NCBI RefSeq assembly: GCF_004168585.1
Contig: NZ_PGVH01000042.1
Span: 60,893 to 124,892 of the forward strand
From: Shewanella sp. OPT22
GTDB lineage: Bacteria; Pseudomonadota; Gammaproteobacteria; Enterobacterales; Shewanellaceae
Direction: 5' to 3'
DNA: 64,000 nucleotides
Part shown: piece after piece, positions 8,257 to 16,934 of the stretch
Position numbering within the stretch: the first letter of the stretch is position 1
Layout of the letters: each line of letters opens with the position of its first letter
Program-made: the position numbers and the translations under genes
Notes under the pieces: model-generated
Told to the model about the DNA's origin: nothing
What the model saw: the letters and a program-made list of their open reading frames with translations, nothing else
Databases searched by the model: none

Positions 8257-10683
8257 TTACTCGTATCTCAATTTCAATGACGGCCTTGCGCTCGCCACTT
8301 TATAAGCAATGCTCGCCACTGTTAACCAAGTGATGCCGGTTACTAACATTACCGCAGCAACATACGCAAATAATGATTGTGTCACTCGGTCATTAAAGCC
8401 ATTTAACCAGTCATCCACCAGCAAATAGGTCGCAGGGAATGCGATGATGGCACTGATTAATACCAGTAACATAAATTCTTTGGCTAATAGGTTCACCAGC
8501 CCAAATACGGTATCGCCTAACACTTTGCGAATCGCCACTTCTTTACTGCGTCTCAGTGCGCTGAATGACGCCAAACCCAGAATGCCCACACACGTTAGCA
8601 CAATGGCTAGGCCTGCGAATATCATTACCACTTCGGTTATCTGGCGTTCGCTACGATACACCACCTCATAGTTGTCTGACAGTAACTCAATATCCGTTAC
8701 CGCACTGTTCAGCTTGCGTTGCAGTATTTGTTTAATGCCTTGCTTAACCTCTGAATATTTTAGCGGCTCAAAATCAACAATTAAACGGGCTGCGTTTTGG
8801 AAGGACATTCCGCAAACAATTACCGCAGGTAGCGAGGTATCTTTTACAGAGCCAACTTTAAGGTCTTCAATCACACCAACAATTGTACCTAAATCGGCAC
8901 CTGTATCGCTTTGGTTGAAACGCCACACTTGGCCAAGGGCGTCTTCAGGATTGCTGAAGCCTGCTTTTCTTGCCAAACTTCGGGTAACCAAAATTGCGGC
9001 AGCATTATTGCCATCTTCTTGCTCTGAAAACCAATCTGATGCAAATTGCTCAGAGAAGTCACGACCCGCAATAATATTGAAGCCTTGAGTTTTTGCAATG
9101 TCGTAACCAGCGCCAACAAAAGGAATTACTTCACCTAGTTCAGAGCCACCTTGCCAAAAAAACTGGATCGAACTACCGATAGCATTGGTGAGATCACTAT
9201 CGATAGCCGATACCGAGTTTACGCCGGGAAGTCGTTTAATTTCGCTGAGTAGCGCAGGGTTATTTTCAAAAAAAAGCTCATTACGGTCGAGATCGGATAC
9301 CAACATTTTATGCTGTTTTTGATAACCGACAGACAAGGTGTTAAGCAATTCTAACTGCTGGTATAAGGTCACCGAGCCAATAATCAATGCAATCGATAAT
9401 GCTGACTGTAAAATCAATAATGTTTTCCGCACCCAAATTGCAGTTTTTCCACGCTGTAAATCACCACTTAATACTCGTTTAGCGCTGAACGAAGAGATAA
9501 ATAACGCAGGATACAAGCCTGCAACTAAGCCGATTAATACCGTGATGCCAATAATAAATACACCGAAATTGGATGCATAGTTTAGTACCAATTCCCTTTC
9601 AACTAGGGTATTAAACCAAGGCAAGCTTACCTCAACAATCGCACAAGCAATGACGGCGGCAATAACAGTGAGCAATACAGACTCGGTAAGGAATTGAGTC
9701 ACTAACTGGGCTTTAGACGCACCTAATGCTTTCCTTACGCCCACTTCTTTTGCTCGTTGACTGGCCTGCGCAACACTCATGTTAATGAAGTTCACACTGA
9801 CGATCACAATCAATAAAATACTTAATGCAATACAGATAATTACCGAAGTTTGTGAGCCACCTTCTTTTAACTCGTAACGGCTGTGAGCTGTTAGGTGAAT
9901 ATCCTCAAGCGGTTGCAGTTCAATTTTAACAACATCTTGACCACCGTAAGAGGACTCATTGGTTAAGGTTTGTAACTCGCTCGCAATGGACTCAAGATCA
10001 TTTGGATTGTTAATTCTTAAATAATTATAAGCAGCATTATCTCTCAACGTCATTTTGTCAAAAATAGTCGGACTCATGTACGCCAAAGATTTAAAGTGAA
10101 AGTGCGTATTGGTTGGTAAATCTTCAATCACAGCAGCGATAGTCCAATGCCCTTGTTTTCGTTGCAATGTTTCACCGATAACATTGTCATGCCCAAATAA
10201 GCGAACTGCTTCAGAGCGAGTGAGCAACAGCATGTCAGGCTGGGTTAAGGCTTTACTTATATCTCCATCAATGAGATCAAGTTGCATAAAGGCCAAAATA
10301 TTTGATGACGCAGAGTATAAGTCATCAAGTCTGAAGTATTCGCCATTTATCAAAACTTGGTCATCACTGAAGCTACCAAGCACCCCTAAAGTGAATACTT
10401 CATCAATTTCAGAAATATTGGCAACGTGTTTATCTAATGTAGGGCTACTCACTGGTGCTGAAGTGCCGAGAGGATTAAAATATTGCGATACTCGATAAGT
10501 GCTTTGCGATTGCGGTTGAAAGGTGTCAAACGAACGCTCAAAGTTCACATACAACGCCACCAAAATGGCCGCCGCTAAGCCGATGGATAAACCAAATAAA
10601 TTCAGCAGCACATGTTGTTTTTGACGACGAAAGGCACGTAGCGCAGCGACAATATAATTACTAAACATTGAGTTATTAAGCAT
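8257..10683 (-). CDS. MacB/FtsX-type ABC transporter permease
   Basis: About 808 residues with two FtsX-type halves. The N-terminal membrane helix (NLFGLSIGLAAAILVALYV) precedes a large periplasmic domain. Membrane blocks carry SQRAKEVGVRKALGASK (mid-protein) and RRSKEVAIRKVLGDTV (C-terminal). I placed the start at the ATG at 10683, which overlaps the ATPase stop by 8 bp and has GAGG about 6 bp upstream; upstream extension would run through the ATPase coding sequence. It forms the transmembrane part of a tripartite-style exporter with the ATPase and adaptor encoded just before it. Substrate unknown. It differs clearly from the permease at the left edge. Confidence 0.92.
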   Translation of the reverse strand: MLNNSMFSNYIVAALRAFRRQKQHVLLNLFGLSIGLAAAILVALYVNFERSFDTFQPQSQSTYRVSQYFNPLGTSAPVSSPTLDKHVANISEIDEVFTLGVLGSFSDDQVLINGEYFRLDDLYSASSNILAFMQLDLIDGDISKALTQPDMLLLTRSEAVRLFGHDNVIGETLQRKQGHWTIAAVIEDLPTNTHFHFKSLAYMSPTIFDKMTLRDNAAYNYLRINNPNDLESIASELQTLTNESSYGGQDVVKIELQPLEDIHLTAHSRYELKEGGSQTSVIICIALSILLIVIVSVNFINMSVAQASQRAKEVGVRKALGASKAQLVTQFLTESVLLTVIAAVIACAIVEVSLPWFNTLVERELVLNYASNFGVFIIGITVLIGLVAGLYPALFISSFSAKRVLSGDLQRGKTAIWVRKTLLILQSALSIALIIGSVTLYQQLELLNTLSVGYQKQHKMLVSDLDRNELFFENNPALLSEIKRLPGVNSVSAIDSDLTNAIGSSIQFFWQGGSELGEVIPFVGAGYDIAKTQGFNIIAGRDFSEQFASDWFSEQEDGNNAAAILVTRSLARKAGFSNPEDALGQVWRFNQSDTGADLGTIVGVIEDLKVGSVKDTSLPAVIVCGMSFQNAARLIVDFEPLKYSEVKQGIKQILQRKLNSAVTDIELLSDNYEVVYRSERQITEVVMIFAGLAIVLTCVGILGLASFSALRRSKEVAIRKVLGDTVFGLVNLLAKEFMLLVLISAIIAFPATYLLVDDWLNGFNDRVTQSLFAYVAAVMLVTGITWLTVASIAYKVASARPSLKLRYE

Positions 10684-11377
10684 ATTGCACCTCACGTTGT
10701 GTCTCGCTGGCGTTATCCAACATGATTTGCCCATCGAATAAACGCACGACACGGCTGGCGCACTTTGCATCCTTTTTTGAGTGAGTCACCATCACAATAG
10801 TAGTGCCGGCTTGGTTTAGCTCTTGCAGCATCGCCATCACATCTTCACCGTTTTTTGAGTCCAAATTACCCGTAGGCTCATCGGCTAAAATCAGTTTCGG
10901 ATTAATCACTAAGGCTCTGGCTACAGCGACTCTTTGTTGTTGACCACCCGAAAGTTGTTGCGGAAGATGATCACCACGATGGTCGATGCTGACACGCTTT
11001 AACATGGTGTCGACTCGTTGACGGCGTTCTGCTTTACCCAAACCTTGGTATTGCAACGGTAATTCAACATTTTCACGAACGGTTAAGTCATCAATCAGGT
11101 TGAAGCTTTGAAACACAAACCCGATATTGGACTTGCGAACGTTTGACAGTTGCTTTTCGGAATACTGGCTTAGCTCAGTGCCATCAAAATAAAATTGACC
11201 TGCTGATGGTGAGTCGAGCATGCCAAGAATCGATAACAGTGTCGATTTACCGCAACCCGATGGCCCCATAATCGCAAGAAACTCGCCTTCGTTAATGCTC
11301 AACGAGATATCGTTTAGTGCTGTGGTTTCCACTTCTTCAGTGCGAAAAATACGAGAAAGATGTTGTAATTTAATCAT
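10676..11377 (-). CDS. ABC transporter ATP-binding protein, MacB/LolD type
   Basis: 233 residues, a stand-alone nucleotide-binding domain. Walker A is GPSGCGKST near 38-46, the signature is LSGGQQQRVAVARAL, Walker B is LILADEPTGNLDS, and the switch histidine is in VTHSKK. The extended DEPTGNLDS and short length place it with the LolD/MacB/FtsE ATPases, which drive mechanotransmission across the periplasm rather than classic import. It lies between the adaptor (37 bp upstream) and the permease (overlapping by 8 bp), so all three should be one transcript. Confidence 0.95.
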   Translation of the reverse strand: MIKLQHLSRIFRTEEVETTALNDISLSINEGEFLAIMGPSGCGKSTLLSILGMLDSPSAGQFYFDGTELSQYSEKQLSNVRKSNIGFVFQSFNLIDDLTVRENVELPLQYQGLGKAERRQRVDTMLKRVSIDHRGDHLPQQLSGGQQQRVAVARALVINPKLILADEPTGNLDSKNGEDVMAMLQELNQAGTTIVMVTHSKKDAKCASRVVRLFDGQIMLDNASETQREVQYA

Positions 11378-11414
11378 GTGCTTTTGTCCCTAAATTCTGA
11401 ATTATTCTGTGTTT

Positions 11415-12674
11415 TTAAAGCTGTATTTGTAAGGTATTGGCCTTTTCGAAGGCATCGTAGTCAGAGGTAATCACTCGTTCATTAGCCTTTAAACCGCTGA
11501 CCACTTGGTGATAATTTTGATTTTTGCGCCCGAGTTTAATTTGTCTGCGACTGGCGGTTTCGCCGTCTGCATTGATGACAAACACCCAGTTTCCTCCAGT
11601 TGATTGATTGAATGCGCCACGCTCAAGTAGTAATGCTTGGCGGCTGTTCGCTTCAAACATCAAATCCACATCTAAGCTCTGGCCACGTTTCACGCTTTCA
11701 GTCTCCGTAGGTAAGTCCAGTTCGATCGTAAATTGTGATTGATTCACTCGACTGTCAATCTTGCTGACAGCGACTTGATAATCGGTGCCTGAAAGCGAAA
11801 TTTTTGCTGGCATGCCCAGTTTGATTCGTCCAAGGTAATATTCATCGATATTGACCATGAGTTTGTACTCGCCAGGAATATCAATGCGCCCTAAGCGACT
11901 GCCTGCTGACTTTGACTCACCAAGTTCGACATTAAACTCACTTAAATAGCCACTGATTGGTGACTTCACCAATAGGTTGTCTAAGTTGTTACGGGCAAAG
12001 CTGAGGTTGGATTGCAACATCTTGGCACTGTCTTCAAGTTGGGTAACTTGCAACTGTCTGATCTGCTCTTCCTGTTGCTGGCGCTGCTTGGTTAACGCTT
12101 TGCGCTGGTGGTAATAATCTAAATCTTGTTCTAAGTCCAATAAGTGTTCACGGGCTAACACGCCTTGCTCAACCAAAGGTTTTGACTGAGTAATTTTACG
12201 AGTCAAATGTGCAATTTGCAGTTCCACTTCCAACAAATCACGCTTTAGATTCAGGCGGTTGGTTTCCATGGTCATTTGAGTGTTACGCAAAAAGTTTAAT
12301 TGTTCTGTTACTTGCGCTTCACGTCCCATAACATCAAGTTGCAATGAGGTATTGGTTAAGCGCAGCAAAGGCTGGCCTTTTTCAACATAGGCGCCTTGCT
12401 CAACTAATCGTTCTTCGACTCGACCACCTGCGACTGTATCTAAGAACAGTGTTGTTTTAGGGTGAATGTTGCCACGCAATCGTAAGCTGTCAGAAAACTC
12501 GCCTTGGGTGACTTTTGAAATCGTTAAACTTGATGCGTTAATTTTTTGCACTCGGCCTTGGTCTTGTTGATTTTTCCAGTAGCTGAAGCCACCGATAACC
12601 AAAGTGGGGATAGAAGCGATCAACAACCATTTTTTCCATTGTTTTGATTTTGATGGTGCTACTTGCTTGTCCAT
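11415..12674 (-). CDS. HlyD/MacA-type periplasmic adaptor protein
   Basis: 419 residues. A basic N-terminus (KSKQWKK) and one membrane helix at about 16-29 anchor it in the inner membrane. A biotinyl-lipoyl-like half (GGRVEERLVEQGAYVEKGQPLLRL) is followed by a long Gln/Leu-rich coiled-coil hairpin (about 110-220), the second lipoyl half (VKSPISGYLSEFNVELGE) and beta-barrel domains. This is the layout of membrane fusion proteins that link an inner-membrane ABC transporter to an outer-membrane channel. It is the first gene of the operon and has a sigma-54 promoter candidate about 50 bp upstream. No outer-membrane channel gene is in the window. Confidence 0.92.
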   Translation of the reverse strand: MDKQVAPSKSKQWKKWLLIASIPTLVIGGFSYWKNQQDQGRVQKINASSLTISKVTQGEFSDSLRLRGNIHPKTTLFLDTVAGGRVEERLVEQGAYVEKGQPLLRLTNTSLQLDVMGREAQVTEQLNFLRNTQMTMETNRLNLKRDLLEVELQIAHLTRKITQSKPLVEQGVLAREHLLDLEQDLDYYHQRKALTKQRQQQEEQIRQLQVTQLEDSAKMLQSNLSFARNNLDNLLVKSPISGYLSEFNVELGESKSAGSRLGRIDIPGEYKLMVNIDEYYLGRIKLGMPAKISLSGTDYQVAVSKIDSRVNQSQFTIELDLPTETESVKRGQSLDVDLMFEANSRQALLLERGAFNQSTGGNWVFVINADGETASRRQIKLGRKNQNYHQVVSGLKANERVITSDYDAFEKANTLQIQL

Positions 12675-12723
12675 ATTGCACAGCCTCTTTTGGGAATCGT
12701 TATCAATTTTCTTGTTAATCTAT

Positions 12724-12739
12724 TCCAAGAGCTGTGCCA
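12724..12739 (-). promoter_or_regulatory. sigma-54 promoter candidate for the adaptor-ATPase-permease operon
   Basis: Read on the minus strand the site is TGGCACAGCTCTTGGA. The -24 element TGGCAC is perfect and the five-base spacing to TTG is correct; the -12 element is TTGG instead of TTGC, one mismatch. The adaptor ATG is about 50 bp downstream. The divergent neighbour encodes a sigma-54 activator, which makes this functionally coherent. Confidence 0.75.
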
Positions 12740-12823
12740 AAAATAGATTGACAATAATATCAATTACTTACCAACACCTCTTGATTTTATCAATGCACAG
12801 AGTGTCCAGTTTTGAAACAACCG

Positions 12824-12843
12824 ATTGTCCATTTATGGACAAT
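12824..12843. promoter_or_regulatory. perfect palindrome, candidate activator binding site
   Basis: ATTGTCCATTTATGGACAAT: 9-bp arms around a 2-bp centre. A half-site TGTCCA recurs at 12803-12808, which puts a degenerate second site about 23 bp (two helical turns) away. The palindrome lies roughly 95 bp upstream of the sigma-54 promoter, a normal place for an upstream activating sequence, and about 67 bp upstream of the regulator gene, so autoregulation is also possible. Confidence 0.65.
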
Positions 12844-12909
12844 TATCTTGTTTAAAGAAGCAATTATCCGTACATTAGCCTCAAAGCCGTAACATTCGAA
12901 CAACAAAAA

Positions 12910-14286
12910 ATGAAACATCAGGGAAGTATTTTAATTGTTGATGACAATGCCGACATCCTAACGGCATCTCGCTTATTGCTGAAACAGCATTATCAACAAA
13001 TCAAAACCACCACCGATCCGCAACAAATTAGCCATTATCTCGAACAATTTGATATTGATGTGGTATTGCTGGACATGAACTTCACCCAAGATGCGATCAG
13101 CGGTAAGGAAGGGTTTCATTGGCTTAAGCAAATTTTACAGCTGAAACCCAGCACGACTGTGATCATGATGACGGCCTATGCGGACTTAAATCTCGCCATT
13201 GATGCGATAAAAGCAGGTGCCGCTGACTTTATCGCTAAACCATGGCAAAACGATGCATTGCTTGCTGTGGTTGCCGCCGCATTTACGCATGCACAAACTA
13301 AGCTAGAGCGTGACAATTTAAGTCGTCAAAACCAAGCACTTAATTCAGTGCTGACCCAATCAGGTTCTGACTTTCTTGGCGAAAGCCCAATCATGCAGCA
13401 GGTGTTCAGAACCATCGAAAAGGCAGCGAAAACCGACGCCAATATATTGATATTAGGTGAGAGTGGCACTGGTAAAGAGCTTGCGGCTCGGGCGGTGCAT
13501 CAGGCAAGTCAGCGGGCAGATAAAACCTTTATTAGTGTTGATATGGGCAGCGTATCTGACACCTTATTTGAGAGCGAGTTATTTGGGCACAAAAGAGGCG
13601 CATTTACCGACGCCAAGCAAGACCGTGTTGGACGCTTCGAATTGGCGGATAAAGGCAGTATTTTTCTTGATGAAATCGGCAACTTGCCACTGTCACAACA
13701 AGCAAAGTTACTGGCTGTTTTGCAAAATCGTCAAGTGACTCCAATTGGCAGTAATAAAGCCATCAATTTTGATACTCGTTTAATTTGTGCGACCAACCAC
13801 GACCTGCTGCAAGCCGTTGACAGCGGCGAGTTTCGACAAGATTTTTTATATCGAATTAACACCATTGAAATTCACCTGCCACCACTACGAGAACGTGAGC
13901 AAGATATTCCATTACTGGTCGATCATTACCTGACTTACTTTGCGGATAAATATCAGCGTGAACTGACCATTGCGGCGAGTGATTTAAAACGGTTATGCCA
14001 ATATGCTTGGCCGGGAAATGTAAGAGAGTTGGCGCATTCCTTTGAACGTGCGGTGATTTTAAGCGAAGGCAGTAAATTAGATATTTCGGCAATCATCACA
14101 ACGCCTGTTACTCAAACTACAGCGACAAGTAACCAGCAGCTCACCACGTTCAACTTGCAAGAAGTGGAAAAGCAAACCGTTGCAGCGGCTTTAACGCATT
14201 ATCAGGGTAACGTCAGCAAAGCGGCGAAAGCACTCGGATTGACCCGTGGCGCACTGTACAGAAGGCTGGAAAAGCATGAACTTTAA
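12910..14286 (+). CDS. NtrC-family sigma-54-dependent response regulator (second copy)
   Basis: 458 residues with the same three-domain plan as the protein at 2172. The receiver (1-120) has phosphoacceptor D55 and K110; the AAA+ domain has GESGTGKE and LFLDE-type Walker motifs (FLDEIGNLP); the Fis-type helix-turn-helix ends ALGLTRGALYRRLEKHEL. The sigma-54 loop is again GAFTDA. It diverges from the adaptor-ATPase-permease operon and its stop overlaps the start of its kinase by 11 bp. It should activate the divergent operon through the palindrome and sigma-54 promoter between them (inference). It is a paralogue, not a recent duplicate: the linkers differ freely. Confidence 0.94.
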   Translation: MKHQGSILIVDDNADILTASRLLLKQHYQQIKTTTDPQQISHYLEQFDIDVVLLDMNFTQDAISGKEGFHWLKQILQLKPSTTVIMMTAYADLNLAIDAIKAGAADFIAKPWQNDALLAVVAAAFTHAQTKLERDNLSRQNQALNSVLTQSGSDFLGESPIMQQVFRTIEKAAKTDANILILGESGTGKELAARAVHQASQRADKTFISVDMGSVSDTLFESELFGHKRGAFTDAKQDRVGRFELADKGSIFLDEIGNLPLSQQAKLLAVLQNRQVTPIGSNKAINFDTRLICATNHDLLQAVDSGEFRQDFLYRINTIEIHLPPLREREQDIPLLVDHYLTYFADKYQRELTIAASDLKRLCQYAWPGNVRELAHSFERAVILSEGSKLDISAIITTPVTQTTATSNQQLTTFNLQEVEKQTVAAALTHYQGNVSKAAKALGLTRGALYRRLEKHEL

Positions 14287-15589
14287 ATCAGTATTCAGTG
14301 ATGTTCGGTACAAACTCAGCGTAAACATTATTAGCCTGAATGTGTTAATTATCCTGACGTTCTATACATGGCAACAACAAGGGCTGACGGCATTAACGGT
14401 GTTGATAGGGCTTTCCAGTCTGTTAGCGATTTATGTTTTATTTGACCTTTTTTCAAAACAACAAAAACAGATCTCGCAAATTCTTACTGCGATTGCCAAT
14501 GGCGATAGTACCTTAGGGTTATCAGCTCGGCATCCTTTAAGAGCGCAATTCAGCCAAGTAAATGAGCAATTGAAAAGCAGTGAATTGAATGCACAATCTC
14601 AAGCTCATTATCTGCAAACACTACTTACTCACATTGATATTGCGGTTTTAGTGGTCAATGAACATGGCGCAATTATCAAAAAGAATCCAGCCAGTGAGCG
14701 CTTGTTAGGGACATTAGCAAAACAAGTTCAAGCATTAGGACAGTTGGGAGAATGCATACAACAGGCGGAACAAAACACAAAGCTCACGATCAATTGGCAA
14801 AAAGGTGAGCATCAAGACAAGTTATCGGTACACATTACTTGCGTGACCATTGATGGTGAAGCGATAAAACTGATCAGCATTCAATCGATCTATTTGGCTT
14901 TGCAGGCAAAAGAGCAGCAGGCTTATAAAAAGCTGACCAAAGTTTTGACTCATGAGATTGCCAATTCGATTACGCCATTAACCTCATTATCGCAAACTGC
15001 AGTCGGGCTTATGCCTGATGAATTGAGTTTTGACGATGAAGAAGATAAACAGGATTTACAATTAGCATTAGAAACCATTGCCAAACGTACCGCACATTTA
15101 GATGAGTTTATTGGCCGTTTTCGTTCGATGAGCCAATTACCGCCGCCTAACTTGCAGATAATCTCTCTGTCTGAGCTGATTAGTCGCACCTTAAAGTTGT
15201 TCGAAATTCAGTGGCAACAACAAGGCGTTGTGATAAACATCGATTTAAATAGTGATTACTCATTAATGGCTGACGCAGCGCAATTGGAACAAGTGCTGAT
15301 CAATCTATTAAAAAACGCCACCGAAGCGGTGAGCGAATTAGCCGAAAAACGAATCAACATCACTTTACATCAAAATGATAGTGCTCAAGTAAGCTTAGAT
15401 ATTACCGACAATGGCAGCGGCATTGCAGCGCATGTGCTTGAGATGATTTTTGTGCCATTTTTCACTACCAAGCCACAAGGTTCAGGAATTGGGTTAAGTT
15501 TATCCCGCCATATTATGGTGCAACATGGCGGTGATTTAACTTATGTGAAGGGTGAAAGCGGCGCGTGCTTTAGGATGACCTTGAGTTAA
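14276..15589 (+). CDS. NtrY-like sensor histidine kinase (second copy)
   Basis: About 437 residues from the ATG at 14276, which overlaps the regulator's last codons; a longer in-frame start at 14246 would lie wholly inside the regulator gene and is unlikely. Two membrane helices at about 14-31 and 38-57 have only a short loop between them. A PAS-like domain (about 105-205) and H box LTHEIANSITPLTSL with H226 follow. The ATPase domain has LLKNATEAVSEL, DNGSGIAAHVLEMIF and GSGIGLSLSRHI. Gene coupling by overlap implies matched amounts of kinase and regulator. The plan is the same as the kinase at 3548. Confidence 0.92.
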   Translation: MNFKSVFSDVRYKLSVNIISLNVLIILTFYTWQQQGLTALTVLIGLSSLLAIYVLFDLFSKQQKQISQILTAIANGDSTLGLSARHPLRAQFSQVNEQLKSSELNAQSQAHYLQTLLTHIDIAVLVVNEHGAIIKKNPASERLLGTLAKQVQALGQLGECIQQAEQNTKLTINWQKGEHQDKLSVHITCVTIDGEAIKLISIQSIYLALQAKEQQAYKKLTKVLTHEIANSITPLTSLSQTAVGLMPDELSFDDEEDKQDLQLALETIAKRTAHLDEFIGRFRSMSQLPPPNLQIISLSELISRTLKLFEIQWQQQGVVINIDLNSDYSLMADAAQLEQVLINLLKNATEAVSELAEKRINITLHQNDSAQVSLDITDNGSGIAAHVLEMIFVPFFTTKPQGSGIGLSLSRHIMVQHGGDLTYVKGESGACFRMTLS

Positions 15590-15814
15590 ATTGCTTTTTC
15601 AAAAGAATCTTGCTCTAAATGGTTAAGAGGCTTGTGAGTCTGTAATCGTAATATTAGAGGGAGTTTTCTGTTAAAGAAGACAGTTATATTGGTTCAGATA
15701 GATAAACAGAGTTAATTATATGGCAAATCAACAATTTTGCGGATTCTGCATATTTTTCATTATTCATAAAAAGTAAAATTTAAGCATAGAGTTATCATTT
15801 CATATAAAAGTTTT
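15590..15814. other. intergenic gap upstream of HDOD gene
   Basis: 225 bp, AT-rich. The only structured motif is CTGT-N8-ACAG at 15668-15683, which resembles a LexA box in its ends but not its core. No terminator with a T-run follows the kinase. Presumably holds the HDOD promoter. Confidence 0.3.
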
Positions 15815-16918
15815 ATGTTTAAACAGTTAGTAAAAAAGTTCTTTTTTAAACAAAGACAAGATACGGATAAAGAGTGGCGATACTTTGAAGATACTTATCA
15901 CTCTTTAAAAACGATTGAGTTTCAAGAGAGCTTAAACAACTCAGCACAGAATACGGCAGACGAAAAAGAGCGTATTGTTCAATGCGATCTACAGGAGCAA
16001 TTTTATCATTATTTGTTTGGTAAAGAGTGTGGTATTGAGCGAGGTGATCAACTAGCTGTTTTTATTGCGAGTCAAATTTCAGACTTATTAAGATCGCCAA
16101 CAGAATTGTTAAATGATCTTCCTGTTCTGCCCAGTTCGCTAAATGAAATTTCTAGACAGTTAAAAAATGATGAGTTCGATGCTATCAGTATTGTTAAGTT
16201 GTTGAATGAAGAACCTGTCATTGCTGCTAAAGTGATTCAATTAGCTAATTCAAGTGCCTATAAAAAAAGTGAAACTCCAATTATTAGCTTGAAGAAAGCA
16301 TTTCTAGTTCTAGGGGCTAATGGCCTCAATGAAGCGGTAATAAACGGATTTGTTAAACAGCTCATTCCACAAAATAATCTCTACTTTCAATTTTATGGCG
16401 TCAAACTATGGCAACACAGTGTAACTACAGGGAAAATCGCAAAAAACTTATTGGAGCAATCCGGCCGTAAAGAATTTGGTGCTGAGGCGTATTTGCTCGG
16501 ATTGATGCAAAATCTAGGCAATATTGTAATTTATCAACTGTTACTCGATGCCTTTTCTGTTGTACCTCCGGAGTATGAGCCAGGTTCAAGGCATTTTAAA
16601 GAGGTGCTAAATCAATATTCAAAAAAGTTGACTCATCAAATTGCCCATCATTGGGAATTTCCAGAAAAAGTAATAATGAGTTTAGAGAAGCAATCTTTGA
16701 TTTATGACCGTAAAGTGCTTGAAGTAGTATTTCAAACTGATTTTTTGAGTGGCTATATTTTTGAAGCAAATGTGATAAGCCAAGCAGTATTGCTAAAGCA
16801 GCATAGTAAAACTCGAGCCAAAAATGTCTACGCACAAGCTAAGCAAAAATTGTATAGCAACGAGGCAGTTGCTTCTCTAGATTCATTATTCATTGAATTA
16901 AATAATGAAGTTGCTTAA
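15815..16918 (+). CDS. HDOD domain protein
   Basis: 367 residues. The region from about 100 to 300 fits the HDOD fold: LPVLPSSLNEISRQL, then VKLLNEEPVIAAKVIQLANSSAY, then LWQHSVTTGKIAKNLLEQSG and GLMQNLGNIVIYQLL. HDOD domains look like HD phosphohydrolases but usually lack the metal ligands. Here the position corresponding to HD in HDLG reads QNLG, so no hydrolase activity is expected. Such proteins act in signalling, often with two-component or c-di-GMP systems. The N-terminal 90 residues are not recognised. It starts at an ATG without a clear ribosome site. It may be unrelated to the preceding kinase, 225 bp away. Confidence 0.85.
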   Translation: MFKQLVKKFFFKQRQDTDKEWRYFEDTYHSLKTIEFQESLNNSAQNTADEKERIVQCDLQEQFYHYLFGKECGIERGDQLAVFIASQISDLLRSPTELLNDLPVLPSSLNEISRQLKNDEFDAISIVKLLNEEPVIAAKVIQLANSSAYKKSETPIISLKKAFLVLGANGLNEAVINGFVKQLIPQNNLYFQFYGVKLWQHSVTTGKIAKNLLEQSGRKEFGAEAYLLGLMQNLGNIVIYQLLLDAFSVVPPEYEPGSRHFKEVLNQYSKKLTHQIAHHWEFPEKVIMSLEKQSLIYDRKVLEVVFQTDFLSGYIFEANVISQAVLLKQHSKTRAKNVYAQAKQKLYSNEAVASLDSLFIELNNEVA

Positions 16919-16934
16919 TGATATTGATTTGAAC

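Noticed and set aside
10684..10770. 29-codon N-terminal extension of the permease of module B
   Set aside because: It runs through the ATPase 3' end, lacks a ribosome site and is not membrane-like; the ATG at 10683 has GAGG and the expected overlap.
15668..15683. CTGT-N8-ACAG motif upstream of the HDOD gene, resembling a LexA box
   Set aside because: The eight core bases (TAAAGAAG) lack the AT-alternating symmetry seen in the recN boxes; chance is likely.
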